The notes below the pieces were generated by a model. The model saw only the letters and a list, made by a program, of their open reading frames with translations, did no database searches and was not told the origin of the DNA. A stretch of DNA of 32,891 nucleotides from Pseudomonadota bacterium (GTDB taxonomy: Bacteria; Pseudomonadota; Gammaproteobacteria; Acidiferrobacterales; UBA6901), in NCBI GenBank assembly GCA_027364845.1, contig DAHXOO010000027.1, positions 1-32,891 on the forward strand. Reading direction: 5' to 3'. The position numbers and the translations under genes are program-made. Below are positions 1 to 7,756 of this stretch, piece after piece (the stretch's first letter is position 1; each line of letters opens with the position of its first letter).

Positions 1-4
1 AGGG

Positions 5-41
5 CGAGCGTTTGGTGCGCGCCGGAAGCGCGCACCGCTCG
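5..41. repeat. GC-rich hairpin at the window edge
   Basis: Positions 14-21 (GGTGCGCG) pair perfectly with 29-36 (CGCGCACC) around a 7-base loop. The stem is extended by CGAGC at 5-9 with GCTCG at 37-41, leaving a 4-base bulge. No T-run follows, so it is not an intrinsic terminator. It lies in non-coding-looking DNA that precedes the truncated permease tail and may be a repetitive palindromic element or part of whatever truncated that gene. No second copy was found in the window. Confidence 0.45.
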
Positions 42-156
42 ACCGCAGGGCGGCCGCGGCGTGCCGCAGCGGATGCGAAGGCACAAAGAGTGCGCCGAGA
101 CCGAGGGCGCAAGGGCGACTTGGAGTCCCGTTGCGCATACCGAGGGCCGGCGCACA

Positions 157-306
157 TACGCCTATCTGGTGGATGCGCTACGGACCCTGATGGTCGGGAA
201 GGTGCCGGGCGCGTTCAGCCTGGGCGTCGACTTCGGGGTGCTAGCGCTGCTCACGACCGCGATGGTGATCGTAGCAGCCAAGCTTTATCCGCAGGTGGTT
301 CGTTGA
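157..306 (+). pseudogene. C-terminal remnant of an ABC-2 type transporter permease
   Basis: The last 49 residues of this frame read like the end of a daunorubicin/DrrB-type ABC-2 permease. There is a YLVDALRTLMVG block, then one hydrophobic segment (about VLALLTTAMVIVAAKL), ending in the typical short basic tail YPQVVR. The frame stays open upstream to position 1, but residues encoded before 157 are Arg/Ala-rich, hydrophilic and unlike a membrane protein. The five preceding transmembrane helices are therefore missing. I read this as a 5'-truncated gene joined to unrelated DNA, not a functional permease. No ATPase partner is visible. An alternative is a frameshift near 150 with the rest of the gene left of the window. 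Confidence 0.6.
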
Positions 307-434
307 GGCCATCGGCGATGATCTGCGGGAGTCGGCCAGTCATGCGATCCATGTCTGTCCCTGGACCTTTTGGCTTCCGGGAGGAGAGGGATACGCCGCC
401 ATGAAATGCGACCGGGCAAACTCAGGAGGGAACG

Positions 435-1013
435 ATGAGTGATGAATTGCACTGGGTACCTAAACAAACGGCATTGATCGTGATCGATCTGCAGAAGGGT
501 GTTGTCGGAATGCCCATGGCGCCGGTTTCCAGTGCCGAAGTGGTCCGCAATGCGGCCCGCCTGGCCGGAGTCTGCCGCAGCGCTGGTGCCTTGGTGGTGT
601 TGGTGCGGGTGACACCTTCTGCCGATGGCGCAGATGCACTGCGCCCTCCGGCAGATCAGTCGCTATCGGTAGGACGGCCGGAAGGCTGGGCGGACCTGGT
701 TCCGGAGATGGGTCCGCATTCGGGTGACCTGGTGATTACGAAGCGTCAATGGGGCGCCTTCTATGGCACCGAGCTGGATCTGCAGTTGCGCCGCCGCGGG
801 ATCAAGACTCTGATCCTATGCGGCATTGCGACAAATATTGGCGTGGAAAGCACGGCTCGCGATGCCTACGAGCGCAATTATTATCAGTTCTTCGCGCTCG
901 ATGCCATGACAGCGCGGTCCGCAGAGGAGCACGAAATGAGCATCGCGCGGATTTTCCCGCGCATCGGGCTGGTGCGTACGACCGACCAGATCATCTCGGG
1001 TCAGGTGCAATAA
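435..1013 (+). CDS. isochorismatase-family cysteine hydrolase
   Basis: This 192-residue protein has the full isochorismatase-like fold signature. Asp18 lies in the first beta strand (ALIVIDLQKG), Lys103 in VITKRQWGAFYGTELD, and the nucleophile Cys129 in LILCGIATNIGVESTARDA, which also holds the usual cis-peptide turn before T133-N134. The triad Asp-Lys-Cys is complete, so the enzyme should be active. Family members cleave amide or vinyl-ether bonds (isochorismate, nicotinamide, N-carbamoyl compounds, ureidoacrylate), and the substrate cannot be told from sequence. It lacks the carrier-protein domain of siderophore isochorismatases. A strong ribosome site AGGAGG sits five bases before ATG 435. 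It stands alone between the permease relic and the convergent rpoH, so context gives no pathway. Confidence 0.9.
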   Translation: MSDELHWVPKQTALIVIDLQKGVVGMPMAPVSSAEVVRNAARLAGVCRSAGALVVLVRVTPSADGADALRPPADQSLSVGRPEGWADLVPEMGPHSGDLVITKRQWGAFYGTELDLQLRRRGIKTLILCGIATNIGVESTARDAYERNYYQFFALDAMTARSAEEHEMSIARIFPRIGLVRTTDQIISGQVQ

Positions 1014-1089
1014 ATTGGCCGCCGCCGTATCTGCGGCTGTCCGCCGCAGACAGGCGATGAGGTGAAGTTGTTTCCGGGTAGGGCCGCAG

Positions 1090-1965
1090 CTAGCCCGCCG
1101 TAATTCCGAAGTCGAGTGCTTCTTTCATGTGGGTCAAGGCCTTCTTCTCGATCTGGCGAATGCGCTCAGCCGAGACTCCATACTCATGCGCCAGTTCATG
1201 CAGAGTCGGCTTTTTCTCATCCAGCCAGCGTCGTTTGACGATGGCGCGGCTGCGCGGGTCTAGGTCAGCGAGTGCGGTCGACAGCTGCTTGCCGCGCTCC
1301 GTTTCCCCAGTCGATTGAGCGTACAGGCTCTCCGGGTTATAGCGCATGTCTTTGAGGTAGCCAGCAGGGGACGCATGGAACTCGTCATCCTCGGTATCGT
1401 CGTGCGCGTCGAACGGAATGTCCACATTCGTCATGCGCGACTCCATTTCCTTCACCGTCGCCGTCGGCACGTCCAGATCGGCCGCCAGATTGTCTACCTC
1501 GCCTTGGTTCATCCAGCCGATGCGGCTGCGCGACTTGCGCAGGTTGAAGAACAGCTTGCGCTGGGCCTTGGTGGTGGCCACCTTCACAATGCGCCAATTG
1601 CGCAATACGAAGTCGTAGATTTCGGCCCGGATCCAATGGATCGCAAACGACAGCAACCTTACCCCGTGCGCCGGGTCGAAGTGCCTGACAGCCTTCATTA
1701 GGCCAATGTTGCCCTCTTGGATGAGGTCTGCTTGCGGCAGGCCGTAGCCGCTGAAGCCGCGCGCCACCCGGACCACATAGCGCAGGTGCGAGACCACCAG
1801 CTGCCGCGCCGCATCGAGGTCGCCCTCCTGGTGCAGGCGCTTGGCCAGCTGGCGTTCTTCCTCAATGCTGAGCACTGGTGTAGCGTTGACCGCACGGACA
1901 TAGGCCGAAAGCCCGCCTTCGGCGCCAAGATTCATCCCAATTGGAAGCGAAAGTGTCTGCGTCAT
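1090..1965 (-). CDS. rpoH: RNA polymerase heat-shock sigma factor sigma-32
   Basis: A 291-residue sigma-70 family factor, close to the usual 284-290 for RpoH. Region 2 is clear (LIQEGNIGLMKAV at about 81-93, then SFAIHWIRAEI). The diagnostic RpoH box QRKLFFNLR lies at 135-143, which separates it from RpoD, RpoS and FliA. Region 4.2 near 250-285 carries the helix-turn-helix TLHELAHEYGVSAERIRQIE that reads -35 elements of heat-shock promoters. The product directs RNA polymerase to chaperone and protease genes and is normally unstable through FtsH and DnaK/DnaJ. It is downstream of divergently oriented DNA and follows the ftsYEX order typical of gammaproteobacteria, transcribed in the same direction. 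A CIRCE-type operator overlaps the probable promoter (see separate entry), suggesting extra control by HrcA. Confidence 0.98.
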   Translation of the reverse strand: MTQTLSLPIGMNLGAEGGLSAYVRAVNATPVLSIEEERQLAKRLHQEGDLDAARQLVVSHLRYVVRVARGFSGYGLPQADLIQEGNIGLMKAVRHFDPAHGVRLLSFAIHWIRAEIYDFVLRNWRIVKVATTKAQRKLFFNLRKSRSRIGWMNQGEVDNLAADLDVPTATVKEMESRMTNVDIPFDAHDDTEDDEFHASPAGYLKDMRYNPESLYAQSTGETERGKQLSTALADLDPRSRAIVKRRWLDEKKPTLHELAHEYGVSAERIRQIEKKALTHMKEALDFGITAG

Positions 1966-2016
1966 AATCAGCCCCCTAACTCGTAAACGGTTCGCATGCC
2001 CATCAGCTGGGCTAGT

Positions 2017-2043
2017 TTAGCACTCGAGACATGAGAGTGCCAA
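2017..2043 (-). promoter_or_regulatory. CIRCE (HrcA operator) overlapping the rpoH promoter
   Basis: On the plus strand the site reads TTAGCACTC, nine bases, GAGTGCCAA. The HrcA consensus is TTAGCACTC-N9-GAGTGCTAA, so 17 of 18 operator bases match and the spacer is exactly nine. It lies 52-78 bases before the rpoH start codon. On the minus strand its outer half supplies a -35-like TTGGCA (2038-2043); 18 bases later a TAAACT (2014-2019) matches four of six bases of a -10 element. HrcA bound here would sit directly on the sigma-70 promoter. The match is direct observation; repression by HrcA is inferred from the known role of CIRCE at groESL and dnaK operons. Confidence 0.85.
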
Positions 2044-2142
2044 TTCCGCCGGAAGTTCACAAAATCCTAGGTCAGGCAGCCGGAATCGGCATTAACGCAG
2101 GTCAAAAATGGGCAAAAACGGCGGTCTTTCTCTCCGGTTCAC

Positions 2143-3057
2143 CTATCCAGGCTCGATGGCGCGCAGATGTCGTCCCACCGCGAGACGCGAGCCCAACCAT
2201 CCCAGCGTAGCGCCGCCCAGAAGGAGGATTGTCCCGGCCTGTAGCCCCAAACTGGCCAGTTCAAAGCGGCTACCGTAAAGGCCTGCAAGGTTCCGCACCG
2301 GTCCGGCAAGCAGGGCCAGGCTGCCGGCCACCAGTATCCACGCAAGCAGACCCCCGAACAGGCCCTGGAACAGGCCCGCATATAGAAAAGGTCTACGGAT
2401 GAAGGCATCGGTACCGCCAATCAGCTTGATCACTTCGATCTCGGAGCGGCGGCTGAGGATGGCCAGTCGGATGGTATTGCCCACGACTAGGAGGACCGCG
2501 ATGCCGAGCAGTAATGCCAGGATCAGTACCCCCCTTTGCGCCAGCCGGAGTATGGCATCGAGTCTTCGAACCCACTCGAGATCGAACTGTGCCAGCGCCA
2601 CACCAGGGAGTTTCCCGAGGGTTTGTGCCAGCCTTTGTGCCGCACTGGCACCGGCAGCATGTTTTGCCGGTCGCACAAGCAGCACCGCCGGCAAGGGATT
2701 CGAATCGAGCAGATTGAGGGTGTCGCCGAAGCCGGAAAGGCGCTTGAACTCCTTCAGGGCGGAGGTGGGCGATATATAACGCACGCTCGCCACGCCAGGC
2801 ATGGCACGTATCTGGCCGGCGAGAGCCCGGGCCGTGGTCTCCGGAGTGTTAAGTTTGAGAAACAGCGATATCTGCGCACCCTCATCCCAGCCTCCGCCAA
2901 CGCGCTGCAGGTTGCCGAGCAGTGCGTACAACGCCGCCGGCAAAGCCAACGTGATTCCAATCACCGCGATAGTCATAAAGGCGGTGAGCGGCGCACGTGC
3001 CAGTTCTCCGAGGCTGTAGAAGAGCACCTGCAAGTGTCGCAACAGATGGTTTTTCAT
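2143..3057 (-). CDS. ftsX: cell division ABC transporter permease FtsX
   Basis: A 304-residue FtsX. One transmembrane helix near residues 21-48 (TAFMTIAVIGITLALPAALY) is followed by a periplasmic domain of roughly 120 residues, then three helices in the C-terminal half: VLILALLLGIAVLLVVGNTI, the segment starting PFLYAGLFQGLFGG, and LGLQAGTILLLGGATLGWLG. This is the standard FtsX topology. With FtsE it forms the divisome complex that activates murein hydrolases through EnvC-type adaptors by mechanotransmission, rather than moving a substrate. Its start overlaps the ftsE stop by four bases, indicating translational coupling. It ends 177 bases before rpoH, the last gene of the block. Confidence 0.97.
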   Translation of the reverse strand: MKNHLLRHLQVLFYSLGELARAPLTAFMTIAVIGITLALPAALYALLGNLQRVGGGWDEGAQISLFLKLNTPETTARALAGQIRAMPGVASVRYISPTSALKEFKRLSGFGDTLNLLDSNPLPAVLLVRPAKHAAGASAAQRLAQTLGKLPGVALAQFDLEWVRRLDAILRLAQRGVLILALLLGIAVLLVVGNTIRLAILSRRSEIEVIKLIGGTDAFIRRPFLYAGLFQGLFGGLLAWILVAGSLALLAGPVRNLAGLYGSRFELASLGLQAGTILLLGGATLGWLGSRLAVGRHLRAIEPG

Positions 3058-3728
3058 GCGGCCTGACTCCCGCTGTCCACCGCCAACTCGCCATCCTTCA
3101 ACCCGATTACGCGCTTGCGCATGCGCTGGATTTGCCGCAGATCGTGGGTCGCGATGAGCACGCAGACGCCATGGCGGTTGAAATCGTGGAATAGATCTAT
3201 GATCTGGTCGGCCATCTCGGCATCCAGGTTTCCGGTGGGCTCGTCGGCGAGCAGCAGGGCAGGTTTGTTCACGACCGCGCGCGCGATGCCTACACGCTGC
3301 TGTTCGCCTCCCGACAAGGTGATGGGGTACATTTTTTCTTTTCCCAACAAGCCGACCTTGTCCAACGCGGCACGCGTGCGCCGACCTGTTTCCTGGGGCG
3401 ACATGCCCGCCACCACCAGCGGCAGGGCAACATTGTCGAATACGGTGCGGTCATGCAGGAGTTTGTTGTCCTGGAAAACAACCCCGATTTCACGGCGAAA
3501 GTACGGGATGCGGCGGCGCGGTAGCCGCGCGAGATTTCTGTTGTTCACCACCACCTGGCCGCGAGAGGCGTGTTCAATCAGCGTCAGGATCTTGAGCAGC
3601 GTGCTCTTGCCTGCGCCGGAATGGCCCGTGATAAAAACCATCTCCTCGTCCCCGACTTCGAAGGTGATGTTGCGCAGTGCGTCGAACCCTCCGGGGTAGC
3701 GTTTGGAGACGTTGTTCAGCCGGATCAT
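3054..3728 (-). CDS. ftsE: cell division ATP-binding protein FtsE
   Basis: A 224-residue ABC ATPase, the normal FtsE length. Walker A is GHSGAGKST at 35-43, the Q-loop is VVFQDNKLL near 84-91, the signature is LSGGEQQ at 138-144, and Walker B is LLLADEP at 158-164 with Glu163 catalytic. The sequence VFQDNKLLHDRTVFDNVALPL is characteristic of FtsE. It powers FtsX at the division septum and links to FtsZ in the cytoplasm. It starts with ATG 91 bases downstream of ftsY and overlaps ftsX by four bases, so ftsY-ftsE-ftsX probably form one transcript. All catalytic residues are present. Confidence 0.97.
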   Translation of the reverse strand: MIRLNNVSKRYPGGFDALRNITFEVGDEEMVFITGHSGAGKSTLLKILTLIEHASRGQVVVNNRNLARLPRRRIPYFRREIGVVFQDNKLLHDRTVFDNVALPLVVAGMSPQETGRRTRAALDKVGLLGKEKMYPITLSGGEQQRVGIARAVVNKPALLLADEPTGNLDAEMADQIIDLFHDFNRHGVCVLIATHDLRQIQRMRKRVIGLKDGELAVDSGSQAA

Positions 3729-3819
3729 TGCAGGTCAGCGGTCGACGCTGGCGACGATGTCGCCAGACTCAATGGACAGGCAGTGGTGAACGACAGGTTC
3801 GTATTTCAAGAGAATCCGG

Positions 3820-4770
3820 CTACTCCGCCTGAGGCAGGATGGCATCTACGAACTGCCCGGCCTCGAACACGCGCAAATCACCGATATCCTCACCGACGCC
3901 GATGAAGCGGATGGGGATCGCCGTCTTTTTGGCCATTGCGAACAGTATGCCGCCTTTTGCGGTTCCATCCAGCTTCGTAAGACACAGGCCGGTTACGCCC
4001 ACCGCGTCGTGGAAATGCGCAAGTTGCGCGAGCGCGTTCTGACCGATGCCAGCGTCGAGAACCAGCAGAACCTCATGCGGGGCATGGGCATCGAAGCGCC
4101 CGATGACGCGCTTGATCTTCCTCAGTTCATCCATCAGGCCGGTCTGAGTATGCAGTCTGCCGGCAGTGTCGATGATTAGTACGTCGACAGCGCGTGCGGC
4201 CGCCGCCTGCATGGCGTCATGGGCCACCGCCGCCGCATCGGCGCCGCCGGCCTGGGCGATGACTGGAACTCCGTTGCGTTCTCCCCAAGTCTGCAACTGC
4301 TCGATCGCGGCGGCGCGGAAAGTGTCGCCCGCCGCGAGCATCAGGCTGCGACCCTCGGATTGCAGGCGGTGAGCCAATTTGCCGATGGTGGTTGTTTTCC
4401 CGGCACCGTTTACGCCTACGACCAGGATTACGTACGGCCGCACATCGTGCGGGATTACAAGGGGTTGCGCGCACGGCGCGACGATGGCAAGCATGGCAGC
4501 CCGCAGCTCGGCATAGAGTGCGGCGTGCGTGCGTGCGTGGGCCGCGGTGATTTGCGCAATGATGTCGCGCGTGGCCTCAACTCCGACATCAGCGCTCAGC
4601 AGTGACGCCTCGATGTCTTCGGCCAGCCCGGCGTCCACCGAGGAGTGGCCCTGGATCAGCGAGGCCAGACGCTGACCTAAGCCCCGGCGGGTGGCTGCTA
4701 GGCGGTCGCCGATGCGTGTCAGGATGCCGTCGTGTTTCTCAGCGTGCGTGATTTTATTGAACAGACCCAT
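3820..4770 (-). CDS. ftsY: signal recognition particle receptor FtsY
   Basis: A 316-residue SRP GTPase. The helical N domain spans roughly residues 15-95; the G domain has G1 GVNGAGKTT at 119-127, DTAGR at 201-205, TKLDG at 265-269 and the closing GVGEDIGDLRVFEAGQFVDAI segment. FtsY docks ribosome-SRP complexes at the membrane to deliver nascent inner-membrane proteins to SecYEG. The acidic A domain (near 200 residues in E. coli) is absent, leaving only a short amphipathic start (MGLFNKITHAEKHD), as in many other bacteria. In the motif usually read as LDATTGQNA, this protein has LDAGIGQNA, a mild departure beside the nucleotide site. It leads the ftsYEX block. Confidence 0.97.
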   Translation of the reverse strand: MGLFNKITHAEKHDGILTRIGDRLAATRRGLGQRLASLIQGHSSVDAGLAEDIEASLLSADVGVEATRDIIAQITAAHARTHAALYAELRAAMLAIVAPCAQPLVIPHDVRPYVILVVGVNGAGKTTTIGKLAHRLQSEGRSLMLAAGDTFRAAAIEQLQTWGERNGVPVIAQAGGADAAAVAHDAMQAAAARAVDVLIIDTAGRLHTQTGLMDELRKIKRVIGRFDAHAPHEVLLVLDAGIGQNALAQLAHFHDAVGVTGLCLTKLDGTAKGGILFAMAKKTAIPIRFIGVGEDIGDLRVFEAGQFVDAILPQAE

Positions 4771-4948
4771 CGGGCTTACAAAGCGTCAAAGCGATGGGTT
4801 ATCCTATCATTCGGATACCTCTCGGATAAAGGAAACATGATGCAATTCAAATCTACGGCAGCGGCGGTGTGGCGAGCGACCCGCTGGCGCCGGCGAGGGC
4901 GGCTCGGCCGGATGCGGCTCGAACGGGTGTCTTTCGGTCAGAAAAGGC

Positions 4949-4975
4949 TGGCGCCGCCCACAAGCCGGCGCCTAC
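4949..4975 (-). repeat. REP-like palindrome with GTAG head
   Basis: On the minus strand a GTAG tetranucleotide (complement of 4972-4975) leads into CGGCGCC/GGCGCCG arms at 4966-4972 and 4950-4956 with a nine-base loop holding GCTTGTGGG. The layout GTAGG-GC-rich arm-GCTTG-GC-rich arm is that of the GTAG/GTGG class of repetitive extragenic palindromes, well known from Pseudomonas. It sits in the 231-base gap between divergent ftsY and rsmD. Such elements are mobilised by RAYT transposases; none is in this window, and only one clear copy is seen here. Confidence 0.55.
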
Positions 4976-5001
4976 CGGGCTGCGAGCGGGAGTGATCGCC
5001 G

Positions 5002-5603
5002 GTGGCGACGGCAAACAGGCGTTCGCCGGGGCTCGGGAGGCTTCGCATCATCGGTGGCAATTGGCGCAGTCGCCGGCTGCGTGTGGCTGAGAGTGAAGAC
5101 CTGCGCCCAACACCGGACCGTGTTCGCGAAACCCTGTTCAACTGGCTTCAGCCCTGGATCAACGGCGCCGATTGCCTGGATCTTTTTGCGGGCAGTGGCG
5201 CGCTCGGGTTGGAGGCGCTGTCGCGCGGCGCCGCACGCGCGGTGCTGGTTGAACGTGATCCGGCGGTGATTGCCGTCCTCAAACTCAATGTGGCCGAACT
5301 GGACGCAAGTGGCACCGAGGTCGTCGCCGCGGACTGTATGGGGTACCTGCAGGGAATGGCGCGGGCATTCGATATCGTGTTTCTTGATCCGCCATACCGT
5401 AGCGGGTTGCTTCCAGCCTGTTGTGAGCTACTGGCGCACAGAGGCTGGGTCCGGCCGGGTGGGTTGATCTATCTGGAAGCGCCAGGCGCACAGGAACCCG
5501 CGTTGCCGGATGGGTGGACGCTCGTGCGCAGCAGGCGGGCTGGGCAAGTGGGCTACCATTTGGCTCGAAGTGGGCCGCAACAGGTTGGGCCGCCATCTTC
5601 GTT

Positions 5604-5607
<4 letters not shown>
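5002..5607 (+). CDS. rsmD: 16S rRNA (guanine966-N2)-methyltransferase RsmD
   Basis: A 201-residue Rossmann methyltransferase. It opens with the RsmD hallmark LRIIGGNWRSRRL (about 14-26) and RPTPDRVRETLFNWL (35-49). SAM-binding motif I is LDLFAGSGALGLEA at 59-72, and the catalytic N-methyltransferase motif DPPY is at 129-132. It methylates N2 of G966 in 16S rRNA within assembled 30S particles. The start used is GTG 5002; no better ATG exists before the conserved region. It is divergent from ftsY, the conserved gammaproteobacterial arrangement. The last dozen residues (after YHLARS) look non-conserved and run into the TnpB remnant that overlaps the stop codon. Confidence 0.96.
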
Positions 5608-6496
<889 letters not shown>

Positions 6497-6528
6497 AATT
6501 TATAAGATTTTATCCCCGGATTGCATAG

Positions 6529-6804
<276 letters not shown>

Positions 6805-7343
6805 GCCGCCCGCGGTACACGCGTATTTCATTCTCACCTCTCCGGCCCTTTCCTCGGGGCGTCAGGTAACGCAGGCCCCGGAAATGGGTCAGGACACCTG
6901 GCTTCCTCGATTTTGACGGGTCTGTTGTGCCCCCGCCCGCCGGTTTCGTGGCAATCCCCCGCTCGTGTTCCGACGCCGATTCTTTCCGTTATCCGGAGGC
7001 TACGCATACGCCGCCTCGAGCTTGCTGGTCCGCGGGATAGCTCCGAATCTGCGGCCGGCGCCGCCAATTCTGCCAAATGCCTGCTCACGGTCCCACGGCC
7101 GTGGATGGTTTTGTTGCGGCGAAGCTCGCGGATCGTAACGGGCGCCCATTGATCCGGTGATTCGCAGCGTTCGGCGAATTCCCCCTGTTCACGGGCGCTT
7201 ACAGTGATAGCGTAGGTCGTGGGAAGGATGCTCGTTGGACTAATGACAGCCACGAGGAAGGCGGGAACGGGGGTCAGCTAGGGGTTGCTGCAGTGCGCAG
7301 CGACGATCCACTGGCAATACCAGATTTCCAAGGAGGTGCCGTA
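6805..7343. other. gene-poor intergenic region with one hairpin
   Basis: No convincing gene was found in these 539 bases. A hairpin forms between TTTC/CGGGGC at 6849-6860 and GCCCCGGAAA at 6875-6884 (two-base bulge, 14-base loop). With no T-run after it, it could be a weak transcript end for the ferredoxin operon. A 139-codon frame on the minus strand (6834-7253) has odd, Arg-rich composition and no recognisable domain and was not accepted. Confidence 0.5.
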
Positions 7344-7493
7344 ATGTGGTGGATGATACTAGGGTGGTTCATGGCTGCGTTTGTCGTTGCAGTCATTTTT
7401 GGGCACTCGGCGCGCCAGGACGAAGGGGCAGAAGAGCATGAAGCGGCAACCGATGATGCCGTCGAAGCGCATCAACACCCGGTGCTGCATTGA
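7344..7493 (+). CDS. 49-residue single-pass membrane miniprotein
   Basis: ATG 7344 follows an excellent ribosome site (AGGAGGTGCC at 7331-7340). The product begins MWWMILGWFMAAFVVAVIFG, a Trp-rich hydrophobic segment long enough for one membrane span (about residues 2-20). It ends in a hydrophilic acidic and His-containing tail (EEHEAATDDAVEAHQH). Tiny membrane proteins like this often modulate a larger membrane complex, but nothing in the surroundings names a partner: it is alone between the ferredoxin and the convergent dynamin gene. No family is recognised. The strong ribosome site and the sharply bipartite composition are the case for it being real. Confidence 0.6.
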   Translation: MWWMILGWFMAAFVVAVIFGHSARQDEGAEEHEAATDDAVEAHQHPVLH

Positions 7494-7569
7494 TCCCCAT
7501 TTCCGGTTGAGCGATTCTTAATCCTGACGCCGGTCACCGCGTCGAGCCCGACCGTGTTTGGACCGCGGG

Positions 7570-7591
7570 TGGATCACCAACTAGTGATCCA
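7570..7591. repeat. perfect 8-bp inverted repeat
   Basis: TGGATCAC at 7570-7577 is complementary to GTGATCCA at 7584-7591 with six bases (CAACTA) between. It lies between the miniprotein and the convergent dynamin gene. It has no T-run on either strand, so an operator or a weak bidirectional transcript end are both possible. Confidence 0.4.
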
Positions 7592-7756
7592 TGTGCTTCA
7601 CTGCCGATGATGCGGCGGTCGTGCCGATGTCATGAATTGGATGATGCTGTGGGCAAGCCAGGAGCCTGTAGAAGCGGCCCAATCTCCAGGTTTCCCGATA
7701 TAGTGCGGGATTCCCGTTCCGGAAGCGGAGAGGGCGTTGCAGCTGGGCTCGCAGAC

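Noticed and set aside
4837-4995. Short plus-strand frame before rsmD (MMQFKSTAAAVW...)
   Set aside because: It becomes Arg-rich exactly over the REP-like repeat and has no family; the repeat explains the sequence.
6834-7253. 139-codon minus-strand frame with a vaguely helix-turn-helix-like stretch (VTIRELRRNKTIHGRGTVSR)
   Set aside because: It is Arg/Pro-rich at its end, has no ribosome site, and no domain could be named. It may be a decayed gene but is not supportable as a CDS.
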